Shown: positions 24,627-34,083, counted from the stretch's first letter. The stretch is 64,000 nt of DNA from Actinomadura opuntiae (GCF_030283205.1 NZ_JASNWF010000016.1:176018-240017); one strand, 5' to 3'. Notes: generated by a model not told the origin, from the sequence alone. Numbers and translations are program-made.

Positions 24627-25406
24627 TTACGGTGCCAGCCAGGTGCGCAGCAGCGCGCCGGTCTCCTCCAGGCGGTCGATGTAGAGCATGTGGCCGGACT
24701 CGATCTCGGTGATCGTCAGCCCGGGGCCGAGGGCGGCGCGGCAGTCCACCACGAACTCCGGCCGCACCAGGTCGGCCATCGTCGCGATCACCAGATGGGT
24801 CGGCAGGTCGGCGGGCGGGGCCACGTGGGGGCGCGCCATCTCCGAGTACGCCGTCACGATCGAGGCCGGCTCGTACCGCCAGCGGGTCCGCCCGTCCGGG
24901 GCGTGCTCCAGGTGCTCGGCGAGCTCATCGTTCACCGTCTCGCCGGACGCCCCGGACCACCGCGCCACCAGCGACGCCCGCGCCTCGACGGCGTCCGCGA
25001 ACGACACCTGCGCCATGTATCCGCGCGCGTTCTCAGCCGCCTCCACCGGGTCGAGCCCGATCGCCGGGTCCAGCAGGACGAGCCGCCGCACCCGGTGCGG
25101 GGCGGTCCGCGCGAGATGCACTGCGATCATCCCGCCGTAGGAGTGCCCCACCAGGTCGACCTGGTCGAGGCCCTCGGTGTCCATGACGTCGAGGACGTCC
25201 TCGACGTGCTGCTCGACCCCCCACGGCGGCTCGTGCGGCGAGCGCCCGTGCCCGCGCAGGTCGGGGGCCAGGGTGTAGCGGTCCGCGAGATGACGCTCGG
25301 CCGTCCGCCGCCATCGGGCCCCATGCCCCGTGACGCCGTGCAGCGCGACCAGCGGCGCCCCTGATGGATCCCCGTACCGATGAACATGCAACGCCGCGTC
25401 CGTCAT
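24627..25406 (-). CDS. Alpha/beta hydrolase
   Basis: This 259-residue alpha/beta hydrolase has the oxyanion segment ALHGVTGHGARW, the motif PDLRGHGRS, the nucleophile elbow VGHSYGG (Ser in GHSYG), a likely acid in the IATMADLVRP region and the catalytic His in IESGHMLYID. It has no signal peptide, so it is cytoplasmic. The start ATG 25406 fits a leaderless transcript: minus-strand TACGCT lies seven bases upstream. The family includes esterases, epoxide hydrolases and ring-fission hydrolases; the substrate is not predictable. The methyltransferase follows 40 bp downstream and may share the transcript. Confidence 0.88.
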   Translation of the reverse strand: MTDAALHVHRYGDPSGAPLVALHGVTGHGARWRRTAERHLADRYTLAPDLRGHGRSPHEPPWGVEQHVEDVLDVMDTEGLDQVDLVGHSYGGMIAVHLARTAPHRVRRLVLLDPAIGLDPVEAAENARGYMAQVSFADAVEARASLVARWSGASGETVNDELAEHLEHAPDGRTRWRYEPASIVTAYSEMARPHVAPPADLPTHLVIATMADLVRPEFVVDCRAALGPGLTITEIESGHMLYIDRLEETGALLRTWLAP

Positions 25407-25488
25407 GCCGAAAAGCGTAAACGGCGTCCCACGCTCCGGCCTCCCGTTCGCCGATCGCCTCCGGTCGATCTCCGGCCGTCCGCGCGGG

Positions 25489-27117
25489 TCAGGGGCGTTC
25501 CCAGCGGACGGAACTGAGGGCGAGCAGGGCGACGTGGAAGGAGACGCAGGACTCGACGTCGTCGAGGTCGGCGTCCAGGACGCGTTCGATGCGGCGGAGC
25601 CGCTCGTAGAAGGCCGGGCGGGACAGGTGGGCCTGCTGGGCGGCGACGGCCTTGTTGCGCCCGGATTCCAGGTACAGCTCCAGGATGCGCGTGAGGTCGC
25701 TGCCGCGCTGCGCGTCGTACTCCAGCAGCGGCCCGAGCTCGCGTTCCACGAAGGTCTGGACGCGGGCGTCGTCGCGGAGCAGGTGCAGCAGGCCGCGCAG
25801 CCGCAGGTCGGGCAGGCGGTAGAACAGCCGGGCGCCCGAGCCGCGGGCGGCGACGTCGGCGACCTGCTCGGCCTCCAGGAACGAGCGGCGGACGTCCCGG
25901 ATCGTCTCCACGACCGAGCCCGCGGCCATCACGGTGTCGCCGCCGGTCCGCTTGCGGATCCGGGTGGCGACCTCGGTGAGGACGGTCTCGGCGTCGGCGC
26001 GCGCCGGCAGCGAGGCCAGCACGCCGACCCGGGCCTGCGGTCCGCCCTCGTCCAGCACGCCGACGAGGGCGGCGAGGCGGGCGTCCTTGCAGGCGGCGGC
26101 GGCCGTCTCGGCCAGCGCGGACAGCTCCCCGACGGGCGGCGCGGACCCCCTTGAGGCGAGGGCGCCGCGGTGCCGCAGCACGGCGCCGAGCAGCCGCCGG
26201 CCGGACAGCGGCACGCCGAGGGCGCGGGCGCGGGCGGCGGCCTCCTGCGGGTCGGAGTAGGCGTGCGCGAGGATCCGGGCGATGATCGTGCCGTGCGCCT
26301 GCCGCTCGACGCTCTCGGCGTGCCGGTCCAGCAGCCGGCCGAGCGCGAGGGTGGTGGCGGCCCGCTCGATCAGCACGGTCTCGCGCGGCGACGGCGGCGA
26401 GCCCAGAACGATGATCAGCCGCCCCCAGTCCTCGCCGCGCGCCCCGACCGTGGTGACCAGCCAGCCGGACGCGGCGTCGTAGCCGGTGCGGGTGCCCGGC
26501 CGGACGGCCCGCGAGCGGGTCTCCCACGCCGACAGCAGCTCGGCGGGGTCGCGGCCGTCGGCGTCGGCGGCCAGCACCCGGTGGGAGAGGTTCTCCAGCA
26601 CGACCGGGTGCCCGCCGATCGCGGCGACCTGCCGGACGACCTCGTCGGTGGAGGCGCCCTCCACCGACAGCTGGGTGAAGATCTCGTGCAGCTGCTCGGA
26701 GGCGCGCAGCTCGGCGAACTGCTCCTGAACGATCCGGGCGTGCACGGACTCGGTGATGTCGACGAACGCCGGCTCGTGCGCCAGCACGACCACCGGGAGG
26801 CCGAGATCCTCGGCGGCGGCGAGCAGGGCGGGCGGCAGCCGGCTGGCGTACCGCCGGCCGAGCTCGATCATCAGCCCGCTGACGCCGACCTCGGCGAGGT
26901 CGGCGATGTAGGCGCGCAGCCGGTCGGGCTCGTCGGGCAGCGCGATGCCGGTGGTGAGCACGAGCTCGCCGCCGTGCAGCAGGTGCGCGATGTCGGTGAC
27001 CTCGGCGACGTGCACCCAGCGGACGCGGTTGCCGGTGCGGTCGGCGCCCGCGACGACGCGCGGCTGGCCGCGGCGGACCGCGTCGAGCTGGAGGACGTCG
27101 TCGAGTGTGGGCAGCAT
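25489..27117 (-). CDS. PucR-family transcriptional regulator
   Basis: This 542-residue protein starts at ATG 27117, giving the standard MLPTLDDVLQLDAVRRGQPR N-terminus. The N-terminal PucR sensory domain covers about residues 1-125 (LLHGGELVLTTGIAL, VSGLMIELG). A central GGDEF-like/CdaR region follows. The C-terminal HTH_30 DNA-binding part contains LTRILELYLESGRNKAVAAQ and RPAFYERLRRIERVLD. PucR regulators control purine, GABA or amine catabolism. It diverges from an aminotransferase/semialdehyde-dehydrogenase pair, which is its likely target, as is common for actinobacterial PucR-GabT arrangements. Confidence 0.92.
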   Translation of the reverse strand: MLPTLDDVLQLDAVRRGQPRVVAGADRTGNRVRWVHVAEVTDIAHLLHGGELVLTTGIALPDEPDRLRAYIADLAEVGVSGLMIELGRRYASRLPPALLAAAEDLGLPVVVLAHEPAFVDITESVHARIVQEQFAELRASEQLHEIFTQLSVEGASTDEVVRQVAAIGGHPVVLENLSHRVLAADADGRDPAELLSAWETRSRAVRPGTRTGYDAASGWLVTTVGARGEDWGRLIIVLGSPPSPRETVLIERAATTLALGRLLDRHAESVERQAHGTIIARILAHAYSDPQEAAARARALGVPLSGRRLLGAVLRHRGALASRGSAPPVGELSALAETAAAACKDARLAALVGVLDEGGPQARVGVLASLPARADAETVLTEVATRIRKRTGGDTVMAAGSVVETIRDVRRSFLEAEQVADVAARGSGARLFYRLPDLRLRGLLHLLRDDARVQTFVERELGPLLEYDAQRGSDLTRILELYLESGRNKAVAAQQAHLSRPAFYERLRRIERVLDADLDDVESCVSFHVALLALSSVRWERP

Positions 27118-27288
27118 CGCCCGCGATGATATCCGACAACCTGTCAATGAGGGTGACCGCGACCTTTACAGGGTGTAGCCGGGCCGGGAAGCGCCCGGCC
27201 GGGCGGTGTTCCACTCCGTCAACCGGCGGGCCGGTGTCCTGACACTCTGCCGCTGGCCCCGCGGTTCCGCCCGAACGAGACTTGGGCC

Positions 27289-28620
27289 ATGTCGGAACAC
27301 GCGAACCTGCTCCGGCGCCACAGGGCGGTCATGCCGTCCTGGATGGCGCTCAACTACCAGGACCCCATCGAGATCGTCGGCGGCAAGGGAAACCGTGTGA
27401 CCGACGCCGAGGGCAACGGCTACCTCGACTTCTTCACGGGGATCCTCACCAACATGATCGGGTACGACGTGCCCGAGGTGCGGGAGGCGGTGGAGCGGCA
27501 GCTCGCGACCGGCGTCGTGCACACCTCCACCGCCTACCTGCTGCGCGGCCAGGTCGAGCTGGCCGAGAAGATCGCCCGGCTGTCCGGCATCCCGGACGCG
27601 AAGGTGTTCTTCGCCAATTCCGGCACGGAGGCGAACGAGACGGCGCTGCTGCTGGCCGCGTACGCGCGCCGCAGCGACCAGGTGCTCGCGATGCGGCAGA
27701 GCTACCACGGCCGCTCGTTCGGCGCGACGGGCATCACCGGCAACCGGGCCTGGACGAACCTGTCCTACTCGCCGCTGAACGTCCACTTCCTGCACGGCGC
27801 CGACCGTCACCTCCCGCAGTTCGCCGGGATGTCGGACGAGGCGTACGTCGACGCGTGCGTGCAGGACCTGCGGCACGTCCTCGCGACCGCGACCGGCGGC
27901 GACGTCGCGGCGCTGATCGCGGAGCCGATCCAGGGCGTCGGCGGGTTCACGATGGCGCCGGACGGCCTGTTCGCCGCCTACAAGGAGGTCCTCGATGAGG
28001 CGGGCATCCTGTTCATCTCCGACGAGGTGCAGACCGCGTGGGGACGGACCGGCCAGGGCTTCTGGGGCATCGACAACCACGGCGTGACGCCCGACATGAT
28101 GACGTTCGCCAAGGGCCTCGGCAACGGCTTCGCGGTCGGCGGCGTCGTCGCGCGCGGCGACCTGATGGACGCGCTCCACGCCGTCGGGCTCTCCACGTTC
28201 GGCGGGAACCCGATCTCGATGGCGGCGGCGAACGCGACCCTCGACTACGTCCTGGACCACGATCTGCAGGCCAACGCCGCCAAGCAGGGCGCGAAGATCA
28301 TCGGCGGGCTGCGGGAGGCGTCGGCTCGGTTCCCGATCGTCAAGGACGTCCGCGGCAAGGGCCTGATGTTCGCGATCGAGCTGGCGGATCCGGAGACCGG
28401 CGAGCCGAGCCCGCCGCTGGCCGCCGCGCTGATGGAGGCGGCCCGCGCGCGGGGGCTGCTGGTCGGCAAGGGCGGCCTGTACGGCAACGTGGTCCGCATG
28501 GCACCGCCCCTCACCCTGACCGACGCCGAGGCCCTCGAGGGCCTCGGCATCCTGACCGCCTCGCTGGAGTCCGTGTCCGCGGACGCCGCCGCGAAGACCG
28601 CAACCGGAAAGACCGCCTGA
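27289..28620 (+). CDS. Class III aminotransferase (GABA/beta-alanine-type transaminase)
   Basis: This 443-residue PLP enzyme shows the class III blocks. FFANSGTEANETALLLA binds the cofactor phosphate, YHGRSFGATGITGN stacks on PLP, and LIAEPIQGVGGF and LFISDEVQTAWGRTG supply the cofactor Asp. Lys275 in FAKGLGNGF forms the Schiff base. It transfers an omega-amino group to a keto acid. Paired with a CoA-acylating (methyl)malonate-semialdehyde dehydrogenase, it most likely handles beta-alanine, 3-aminoisobutyrate or GABA. Its TGATG junction with the next gene couples translation. Control by the divergent PucR protein is inferred. Confidence 0.92.
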   Translation: MSEHANLLRRHRAVMPSWMALNYQDPIEIVGGKGNRVTDAEGNGYLDFFTGILTNMIGYDVPEVREAVERQLATGVVHTSTAYLLRGQVELAEKIARLSGIPDAKVFFANSGTEANETALLLAAYARRSDQVLAMRQSYHGRSFGATGITGNRAWTNLSYSPLNVHFLHGADRHLPQFAGMSDEAYVDACVQDLRHVLATATGGDVAALIAEPIQGVGGFTMAPDGLFAAYKEVLDEAGILFISDEVQTAWGRTGQGFWGIDNHGVTPDMMTFAKGLGNGFAVGGVVARGDLMDALHAVGLSTFGGNPISMAAANATLDYVLDHDLQANAAKQGAKIIGGLREASARFPIVKDVRGKGLMFAIELADPETGEPSPPLAAALMEAARARGLLVGKGGLYGNVVRMAPPLTLTDAEALEGLGILTASLESVSADAAAKTATGKTA

Positions 28621-30137
28621 TGACCGACACAGAGCCCCAGACCCGGCACATCACCCACTGGATCGGCGGCAAGCCGTTCGACGGGGACGCCGCCCGGCGC
28701 GGCGACGTCTACGAGCCCGCGACCGGACGCGTCGCCGGGCACGTCGACTTCGCCTCCGCCGCCGAGGTGGACGCCGCCGTCGCCTCCGCGAAGGCCGCCT
28801 TCTCCGGCTGGCGGGACGCGTCCCTGTCCAAGCGGACGTCCGTGCTTTTCCGGTTCCGCGAGCTGGTGGCCGCGCACCGCGACGAGCTGGCCGCGCTGAT
28901 CTCCGCCGAGCACGGCAAGGTGCTGTCGGACGCGGCGGGCGAGGTCGCGCGCGGCCTGGAGGTCGTGGAGTTCGCCTGCGGCATCCCGCACCTGCTCAAG
29001 GGCGGGTTCTCGGAGAACGTCTCGACGAGGGTGGACGCCTACTCGATCCTCCAGCCGCTCGGCGTGGTCGCCGGGATCACCCCGTTCAACTTCCCCGCGA
29101 TGGTGCCGATGTGGATGTTCCCGGTGGCGATCGCGTGCGGGAACACGTTCGTGCTCAAGCCGTCGGAGAAGGACCCGTCGGCGTCGGTGCGGATCGCCGA
29201 GCTGTGGGCCGAGGCGGGCCTGCCGGACGGGGTGTTCAACGTCGTCCACGGCGACAAGGCCGCGGTGGACGGGCTGCTGCACCACCCGGACGTCAAGGCC
29301 GTCAGCTTCGTCGGCTCCACGCCGATCGCGCGGTACATCTACGAGACGGCCGCCGCGAACGGCAAGCGGGTGCAGGCGCTCGGCGGCGCCAAGAACCACA
29401 TGCTGGTGCTGCCGGACGCCGACCTCGACCTCGCCGCCGACGCCGCGGTCTCGGCGGGCTTCGGCTCGGCGGGGGAGCGCTGCATGGCGATCTCCGTCGT
29501 GGTGGCCGTCGACCCGGTCGGCGACGAGCTGATGGCGAAGATCCGCGAGCGGGTCGCCCAGCTCACGGTCGGGCCCGGGGACGACCCCGAGTCGGAGATG
29601 GGCCCGCTGGTGACGAAGGCGCACCGCGACAAGGTCGCCTCCTACCTCGAGTCCGGCGTCGCGCAGGGCGCCACCCTCGCGATCGACGGCCGCGAGACGC
29701 CGGTCCTCGGCGGCGCGGGCGACGGGTTCTGGCTCGGCCCGACCGTCCTCGACCACGTCACCCCGGAGATGGACGCCTACAAGGACGAGATCTTCGGCCC
29801 GGTGCTCGCGGTCGTGCGGGCCGGCTCGTACGAGGAGGCCATGGAGCTGATCTCCGCCAACCCGTACGGCAACGGCACCGCGATCTTCACCAACGACGGC
29901 GGGGCGGCGCGCCGCTTCCAGAACGAGGTGGAGGTCGGCATGGTCGGGATCAACGTGCCGATCCCGGTGCCGATGGCGTACTACTCCTTCGGCGGCTGGA
30001 AGGACTCGCTGTTCGGCGACAGCCACGCGCACGGCATGGAGGGCGTGCACTTCTACACGCGCACCAAGGCCGTCACGGCACGCTGGCTCGATCCTTCTCA
30101 CGGCGGCGTGAACCTAGGGTTCCCCACCAACGGGTGA
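28620..30137 (+). CDS. mmsA: CoA-acylating methylmalonate-semialdehyde dehydrogenase
   Basis: This 505-residue aldehyde dehydrogenase begins at ATG 28620, overlapping the previous stop by one base. GITPFNFPAMVPMWMFP is the cofactor-site signature of the MmsA subfamily. Cys288 in GSAGERCMAIS is the nucleophile, and GAKNHM replaces the usual general-base LELGGK segment, as in CoA-dependent MmsA enzymes that lack the glutamate. It oxidises (methyl)malonate semialdehyde to propionyl- or acetyl-CoA with NAD and CoA, releasing CO2. With the transaminase it completes degradation of beta-alanine or 3-aminoisobutyrate. The last 65 bp overlap the convergent membrane-protein gene. Confidence 0.93.
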   Translation: MTDTEPQTRHITHWIGGKPFDGDAARRGDVYEPATGRVAGHVDFASAAEVDAAVASAKAAFSGWRDASLSKRTSVLFRFRELVAAHRDELAALISAEHGKVLSDAAGEVARGLEVVEFACGIPHLLKGGFSENVSTRVDAYSILQPLGVVAGITPFNFPAMVPMWMFPVAIACGNTFVLKPSEKDPSASVRIAELWAEAGLPDGVFNVVHGDKAAVDGLLHHPDVKAVSFVGSTPIARYIYETAAANGKRVQALGGAKNHMLVLPDADLDLAADAAVSAGFGSAGERCMAISVVVAVDPVGDELMAKIRERVAQLTVGPGDDPESEMGPLVTKAHRDKVASYLESGVAQGATLAIDGRETPVLGGAGDGFWLGPTVLDHVTPEMDAYKDEIFGPVLAVVRAGSYEEAMELISANPYGNGTAIFTNDGGAARRFQNEVEVGMVGINVPIPVPMAYYSFGGWKDSLFGDSHAHGMEGVHFYTRTKAVTARWLDPSHGGVNLGFPTNG

Positions 30138-31608
30138 CGGTCTCCGCCTCCGCGCGGCCGGTCTCCGCACCGGCCGCGCGGGCGCGGATCGCCGAGAGGC
30201 CGAGGCCCACGGCGAAGCAGGCGAACGGCACCGCGGGCACGACGTAGCGGTAGTCGAAGTCGGCGCTGGCGATGGGGAACAGCAGCAGCGTCGCCGCCGT
30301 CCCCCACATCATCAGGACCTCGCGGCGCCGTTTGCGGGCGGCCGCGACGGCTAGGGCGCCGAGCCCGAACACTGCACCGATCGCCGGTCCCGGCAGGAAC
30401 CAGTGCTTCTGGTAGCCGACCATGCGATCCGCGTAGGGCTGGACGACCTCGCTTGGCGTTCCCGTCCGGCCGTAGTCCATCGCGTCCGCCAGCACGGTGC
30501 CGGGATGGCCGGTCCTGGTGGCGTAGGCCAGGCCGCTGGGGAAGAGCTGCGGCCGGTCGGGGAAGTGGTACAGCCGCTCGGTCGTGGAGTTCGGATAGTG
30601 GTACCGGCGCGGGCTGAACGCGCGGCCGACGCCGTCGCCGATCGCCTGGAGGTAGTCGCCGGGCTGCGCCAGGATCGCCCGGACGGAGAACGCGCGCAGC
30701 GTGGCGTTGGCCTCCGGGGACACCACGGGCGACAGCCGCACGCGCGGCGGGATGTCGCTGCGCCAGATCAGATGGCCGGGCGCGTCCTTCTCGGCCTTGG
30801 TCGCCGGGTCCAGGCACAGCGCCGCCTGGTCGGGCGGCGGGTGCATCTTCGCGCAGTCGGCGAACCCGGCCGTCCGCCCCCACAGGTAGATGCCGTCGGA
30901 CGTGGTGAGCGCGTAGGTGCCGTGCTCGGCGTGGAACCACAGCGCGTACGCGGCGATCGGGACCGCCGCGGCGGCGCCGAACGCCAGCGCCGGCCGCCAC
31001 CCGCGCCGCCACAGCAGCAGGCACACCAGCACGACCGGGACCAGCGGCGCGCCCGCCGACCGGACGAGCACCGCGTAGCCGAGCAGGAGGCCCGCGGCCG
31101 CGGCCGTCCACCAGACCGGGCCCTCCCCGTCGCGGACGCGCCACAGCAGCAGCGTCAGCGCGCCCGCGATCAGGAACATGAACAGCGTCTCGGACATCAG
31201 CAGGTGTTCGAGCTCGATCTGGTACGCGTCGTACAGCACGGGCAGCGTGACCAGCGCGGACGCCCAGGGAGGCAGGCCGGCTCGGCACAGCACCGCGTAC
31301 GCCATCACCGCGATCGCCAGGCCCATGAGGTGCTGGACGACCACGACGGCGGTCAGGCTGTGCAGCGGCTCCAGCAGCCGCAGCACGAACGAGTAGCCGA
31401 GGGTCTTGCTCGGGGACGGGGTGGGCCGCAGCGCGTAGCCGATGTAGAAGTACGAGTCGCCGGTGAACCACAGGCCGTGCGGATAGGCGAGCACCGCCGT
31501 CCAGCGCAGCGCGGCGCCGCCCGCGAGCGCGAGAACGAACGGTGCGTGCCGGAGATACCGACGAAACGCCCAGATAGCATTAAATGGCGCAAAAAGCCTT
31601 GACGGCAC
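30073..31608 (-). CDS. Polytopic membrane glycosyltransferase-like protein (GT-C / ArnT-like)
   Basis: This protein of about 511 residues has ten or more hydrophobic helices. The first extracellular loop carries WFTGDSYFYIGYALRPTPSP, with the acidic Asp expected at the catalytic position of GT-C lipid-linked glycosyltransferases. A large polar extracellular segment (about residues 255-400) is followed by helices ending in ASADFDYRYVVPAVPFACFA, another GT-C-like feature. It probably moves a sugar from a polyprenyl carrier onto a cell-envelope acceptor. GTG 31608 is the preferred start. The first codons are unusually AT-rich for this genome, and the 3' end overlaps mmsA by 65 bp. Confidence 0.75.
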   Translation of the reverse strand: MPSRLFAPFNAIWAFRRYLRHAPFVLALAGGAALRWTAVLAYPHGLWFTGDSYFYIGYALRPTPSPSKTLGYSFVLRLLEPLHSLTAVVVVQHLMGLAIAVMAYAVLCRAGLPPWASALVTLPVLYDAYQIELEHLLMSETLFMFLIAGALTLLLWRVRDGEGPVWWTAAAAGLLLGYAVLVRSAGAPLVPVVLVCLLLWRRGWRPALAFGAAAAVPIAAYALWFHAEHGTYALTTSDGIYLWGRTAGFADCAKMHPPPDQAALCLDPATKAEKDAPGHLIWRSDIPPRVRLSPVVSPEANATLRAFSVRAILAQPGDYLQAIGDGVGRAFSPRRYHYPNSTTERLYHFPDRPQLFPSGLAYATRTGHPGTVLADAMDYGRTGTPSEVVQPYADRMVGYQKHWFLPGPAIGAVFGLGALAVAAARKRRREVLMMWGTAATLLLFPIASADFDYRYVVPAVPFACFAVGLGLSAIRARAAGAETGRAEAETVTRWWGTLGSRRREKDRASVP

Positions 31609-31830
31609 GCGGGACCGCCCTCGCGGTGCTCGATGTCGGAACGCGGGAGGAGGCCACGCTAGCCGGGCCCCGTGACGCACCGGTGAACGCGGGGTTGCGG
31701 CCGGTGATCCCGGCCCCGCCGCGCGCCGCGAACCGGCAGGCCGGACCGGGCGCCCGGCACTTTCCCACGCCCGTCGATTTCCGTCGTTGATTTCCGTCCG
31801 GGCCGCGCCGACGAATAATGGCTACACCCA

Positions 31831-31894
31831 TTGACTGGCTCTGTGACGGGCGACACAATCGCACTGTCGCAATTAAAAGAGACGAAATTAAAAG
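31831..31894 (+). promoter_or_regulatory. SigA-type promoter and 9-bp direct repeat in the 31609-31968 gap
   Basis: TTGACT (31831-31836) and CACAAT (31854-31859) are spaced by 17 bp. Immediately downstream, AATTAAAAG occurs twice (31871-31879 and 31886-31894) with a 15-bp period, in an AT-rich patch that stands out from its surroundings. The rest of the 360-bp gap shows no convincing gene. Confidence 0.5.
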
Positions 31895-31968
31895 TCAGGC
31901 TCCGGAGTCAGAACCGGGATCCGGTGTTCGGTGACCGGTGGGGACGGGACGAGCAGGAGAGCCGCGCT

Positions 31969-32316
31969 ATGACCGCTGACGACCATGCCGCGGAGGTCGA
32001 CGCGCTCGGAAGGCGATTTCCGGGCTGGACGATCTGGTTCGGACCGTTCACCCGCCACTGGTGGGCGCTGCCGCCGCGCGGCACCGGCGCCGGCGAGTTC
32101 CTGGAGGCCGACACCCCGCAGACCCTCATCGCACGGATCGAGGTGGTCGAGCACACCCCACCCAGGCGTCCCCTGATCGGCGACGGCCCCAGGCCGTCCC
32201 GCGACCCCCGGCAGAGCGCGCGGCGTCCCTCGAATCTCCTCCGTCTCGAGGGCGTCACACCGCCGCCGCTGCGCCGGGCGCCGGTGATCGCGTGGCCAGG
32301 CAGCACTGCAAGGTGA
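31969..32316 (+). CDS. Small tryptophan-rich hypothetical protein
   Basis: This 115-residue protein starts at ATG 31969 with AGGAGA nine bases upstream. The N-terminal half, with GRRFPGWTIWFGPFTRHWWA and LIARIEVVEH, resembles small orphan proteins common in filamentous actinomycetes, often near XRE/DUF397 regulators, although none is adjacent here. The second half is Arg/Pro-rich and may be disordered. No signal peptide or catalytic motif is visible. The promoter-like elements 110-140 bp upstream support expression. Confidence 0.6.
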   Translation: MTADDHAAEVDALGRRFPGWTIWFGPFTRHWWALPPRGTGAGEFLEADTPQTLIARIEVVEHTPPRRPLIGDGPRPSRDPRQSARRPSNLLRLEGVTPPPLRRAPVIAWPGSTAR

Positions 32317-32786
32317 TCCGCTGTTCCCCAACCTCGCCACGTCCACCGGCTGCGCCGCGGCCCCGGGAAGGGCGGCAGCCCGCGCCACATCCCTCTCCAG
32401 CAACCTCCGTGTGGCGCGGACACCGGCACCCCGCCGCCCTCCCGGGGCCGTGTCGTTCCCGTGTGCGGGCCTCCGCGTACGGGACCGGAAATGGCTTCGG
32501 AAATGGCCTTTCATAGCCGAATCATCCGCACTCGCGGAGTGAAGAGGCGGAGTCGCGATCACGTGTAATCCCGGCGACTCCCGTTATGACTCGGAAGAAT
32601 AGGCGCGGGAAACCGGCGAATGGCTTGCGAACGCCCCGCCGGCACCGTCGCGAATGGCGGTCGCGCCGCCCGCCCGCCGACGTCCCGGACGGGGCGCGCA
32701 CCGCCCCGCCGTGCCGGAGACGCTACGCTGCGCCGATGGGGCCGTCCGCGACGGGAGGCGGCGCCGCGGAGGGGATCGGGAGCGAC
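32317..32786. other. Noncoding stretch before the orphan binding protein
   Basis: This 470-bp stretch shows no gene with a ribosome site or family match. It contains a short direct repeat GGAAATGGC at 32481-32489 and about 12 bp further on, and an AT-richer segment at about 32500-32600 that may hold the promoter of the lipoprotein gene. Frames through it lack protein-like composition. Confidence 0.4.
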
Positions 32787-34013
32787 ATGCGGCGGAAGGC
32801 CGGCCGGGCGGCGGACGGCGGGAGGCGGGCCGGGCGGCTGGCGGCCCTGGCGGCGGCCACGGTGCTCGCGGGCGCGGGCCTCGCCGCGTGCAGCGACGAG
32901 ACCCCCCCCGAACCGGTCGGCGTCGCCAAGGCGGCCAGCACCCTCGGCCCCGGCGAGGGCACGCTCAACCTGCTCGCGCTGCCGGGCTCGGTGGAGAGCG
33001 GCACCACCGACCCGCGGGTCGACTGGGTCACCCCGTTCCAGGAGCGCACCGGCTGCAAGGTCGGCGTGAAGCTGGTCAAGACGCCGCAGGAGATGTACGA
33101 CCTCATGCGCGACAAGGACCGCCGCTACGACGGCGTCGCCGCGCCGCCGGAGGTCGCCGGCCGGCTCGTCGCCGAGGACCAGGTCACCGCGGTCAACACC
33201 GGCCTCGTGGACGGCTACAAGAAGCTGGAGCCGAGGCTGCGGAGCCTGCTGAAGCAGGACGGCGAGTACTACGGCGTCCCCTACGTCTGGGGCGCGAACC
33301 TGCTCATGTACGACACCCGGGCCGTCCAGCCGCCGGCGAGCTGGGCCGCCCTGTTCGACCCCGGGCAGGCCCGCCGCTACTCCGGCAAGCTGATCGTGCG
33401 CGACACCCCGCTGTCGATCGCCGAGGCCGCGCTCTCCCTCAGGACCCGCGACCGCAAGCTCAAGATCGGCGATCCCTACTCGCTGACCCCGCGGCAGCTC
33501 GCCGCGGCGGGCCGCGTGCTCGCCCGGCAGCGCCCGCACGTGCTGAAGTACGCCGAGCGGCCCGCCGACACGATCAGCGCGTTCGCCGGGGGAGCGGCCG
33601 TGCTCGGCGAGGCCGGCCCCTACGAGGTGGACGTCCTGGACCGCGCCGCCAAGCCGGTGCAGGCCGCCGCGCCGTCCGAGGGGATCACCGGCTGGATGGA
33701 CGCCTGGATGATCGGCGCCCGCGTCCAGCACCCCAACTGCATGTACCAGTGGCTGCAGTGGACCGCGTCCCCGGACGTGCAGCAGCAGGTGGCCGAGTGG
33801 ACCGGCGTCGCCCCCGCCAACCCGCAGGCGTGCTCCGGCGACCGGCTGCGCGCCGGTTTCTGCACCGCCTTCCACGTCGGCGACCGCGACTACATCGACA
33901 AGATCATGTTCGCGCACGCGCCGACCCGCGCCTGCGGCGGCAGGTCCAAGAAGACCGACTGCACCGACTACGCCGAGTGGACCAAGACCTGGCTGGAGTC
34001 CACCAAGTCCTGA
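32787..34013 (+). CDS. Orphan spermidine/putrescine-type substrate-binding lipoprotein
   Basis: This 408-residue protein starts at ATG 32787 with GGGAG upstream. A basic N-terminus and hydrophobic stretch lead to a lipobox ending at Cys35 (LAAC), so it is an exported lipoprotein (Sec-type; no clear twin-arginine motif). The mature part shows LNLLALPGSVESG, DGVAAPPEVAGRLV, YYGVPYVWGANLLMYDTR and GITGWMDAWMIG, the pattern of PotD-like family-1 binding proteins. C-terminal cysteines may form disulfides. No permease or ATPase gene adjoins it, so it may use the PotABC system at 1.9-5.9 kb, a distant transporter, or act as a sensor. Confidence 0.85.
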   Translation: MRRKAGRAADGGRRAGRLAALAAATVLAGAGLAACSDETPPEPVGVAKAASTLGPGEGTLNLLALPGSVESGTTDPRVDWVTPFQERTGCKVGVKLVKTPQEMYDLMRDKDRRYDGVAAPPEVAGRLVAEDQVTAVNTGLVDGYKKLEPRLRSLLKQDGEYYGVPYVWGANLLMYDTRAVQPPASWAALFDPGQARRYSGKLIVRDTPLSIAEAALSLRTRDRKLKIGDPYSLTPRQLAAAGRVLARQRPHVLKYAERPADTISAFAGGAAVLGEAGPYEVDVLDRAAKPVQAAAPSEGITGWMDAWMIGARVQHPNCMYQWLQWTASPDVQQQVAEWTGVAPANPQACSGDRLRAGFCTAFHVGDRDYIDKIMFAHAPTRACGGRSKKTDCTDYAEWTKTWLESTKS

Positions 34014-34083
34014 CAGACCTCCCCAACGCCCCCGGCCGTCCGAACGCAACACACCCCAGCCCGCACGCGAGCGCGTTATCTGA

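Noticed and set aside
27142..27147. Perfect TTGACA as a -35 box for pucR
   Set aside because: No -10 hexamer lies at a suitable 16-19 bp distance; the only candidate (TATCAT) is about 10 bp away.
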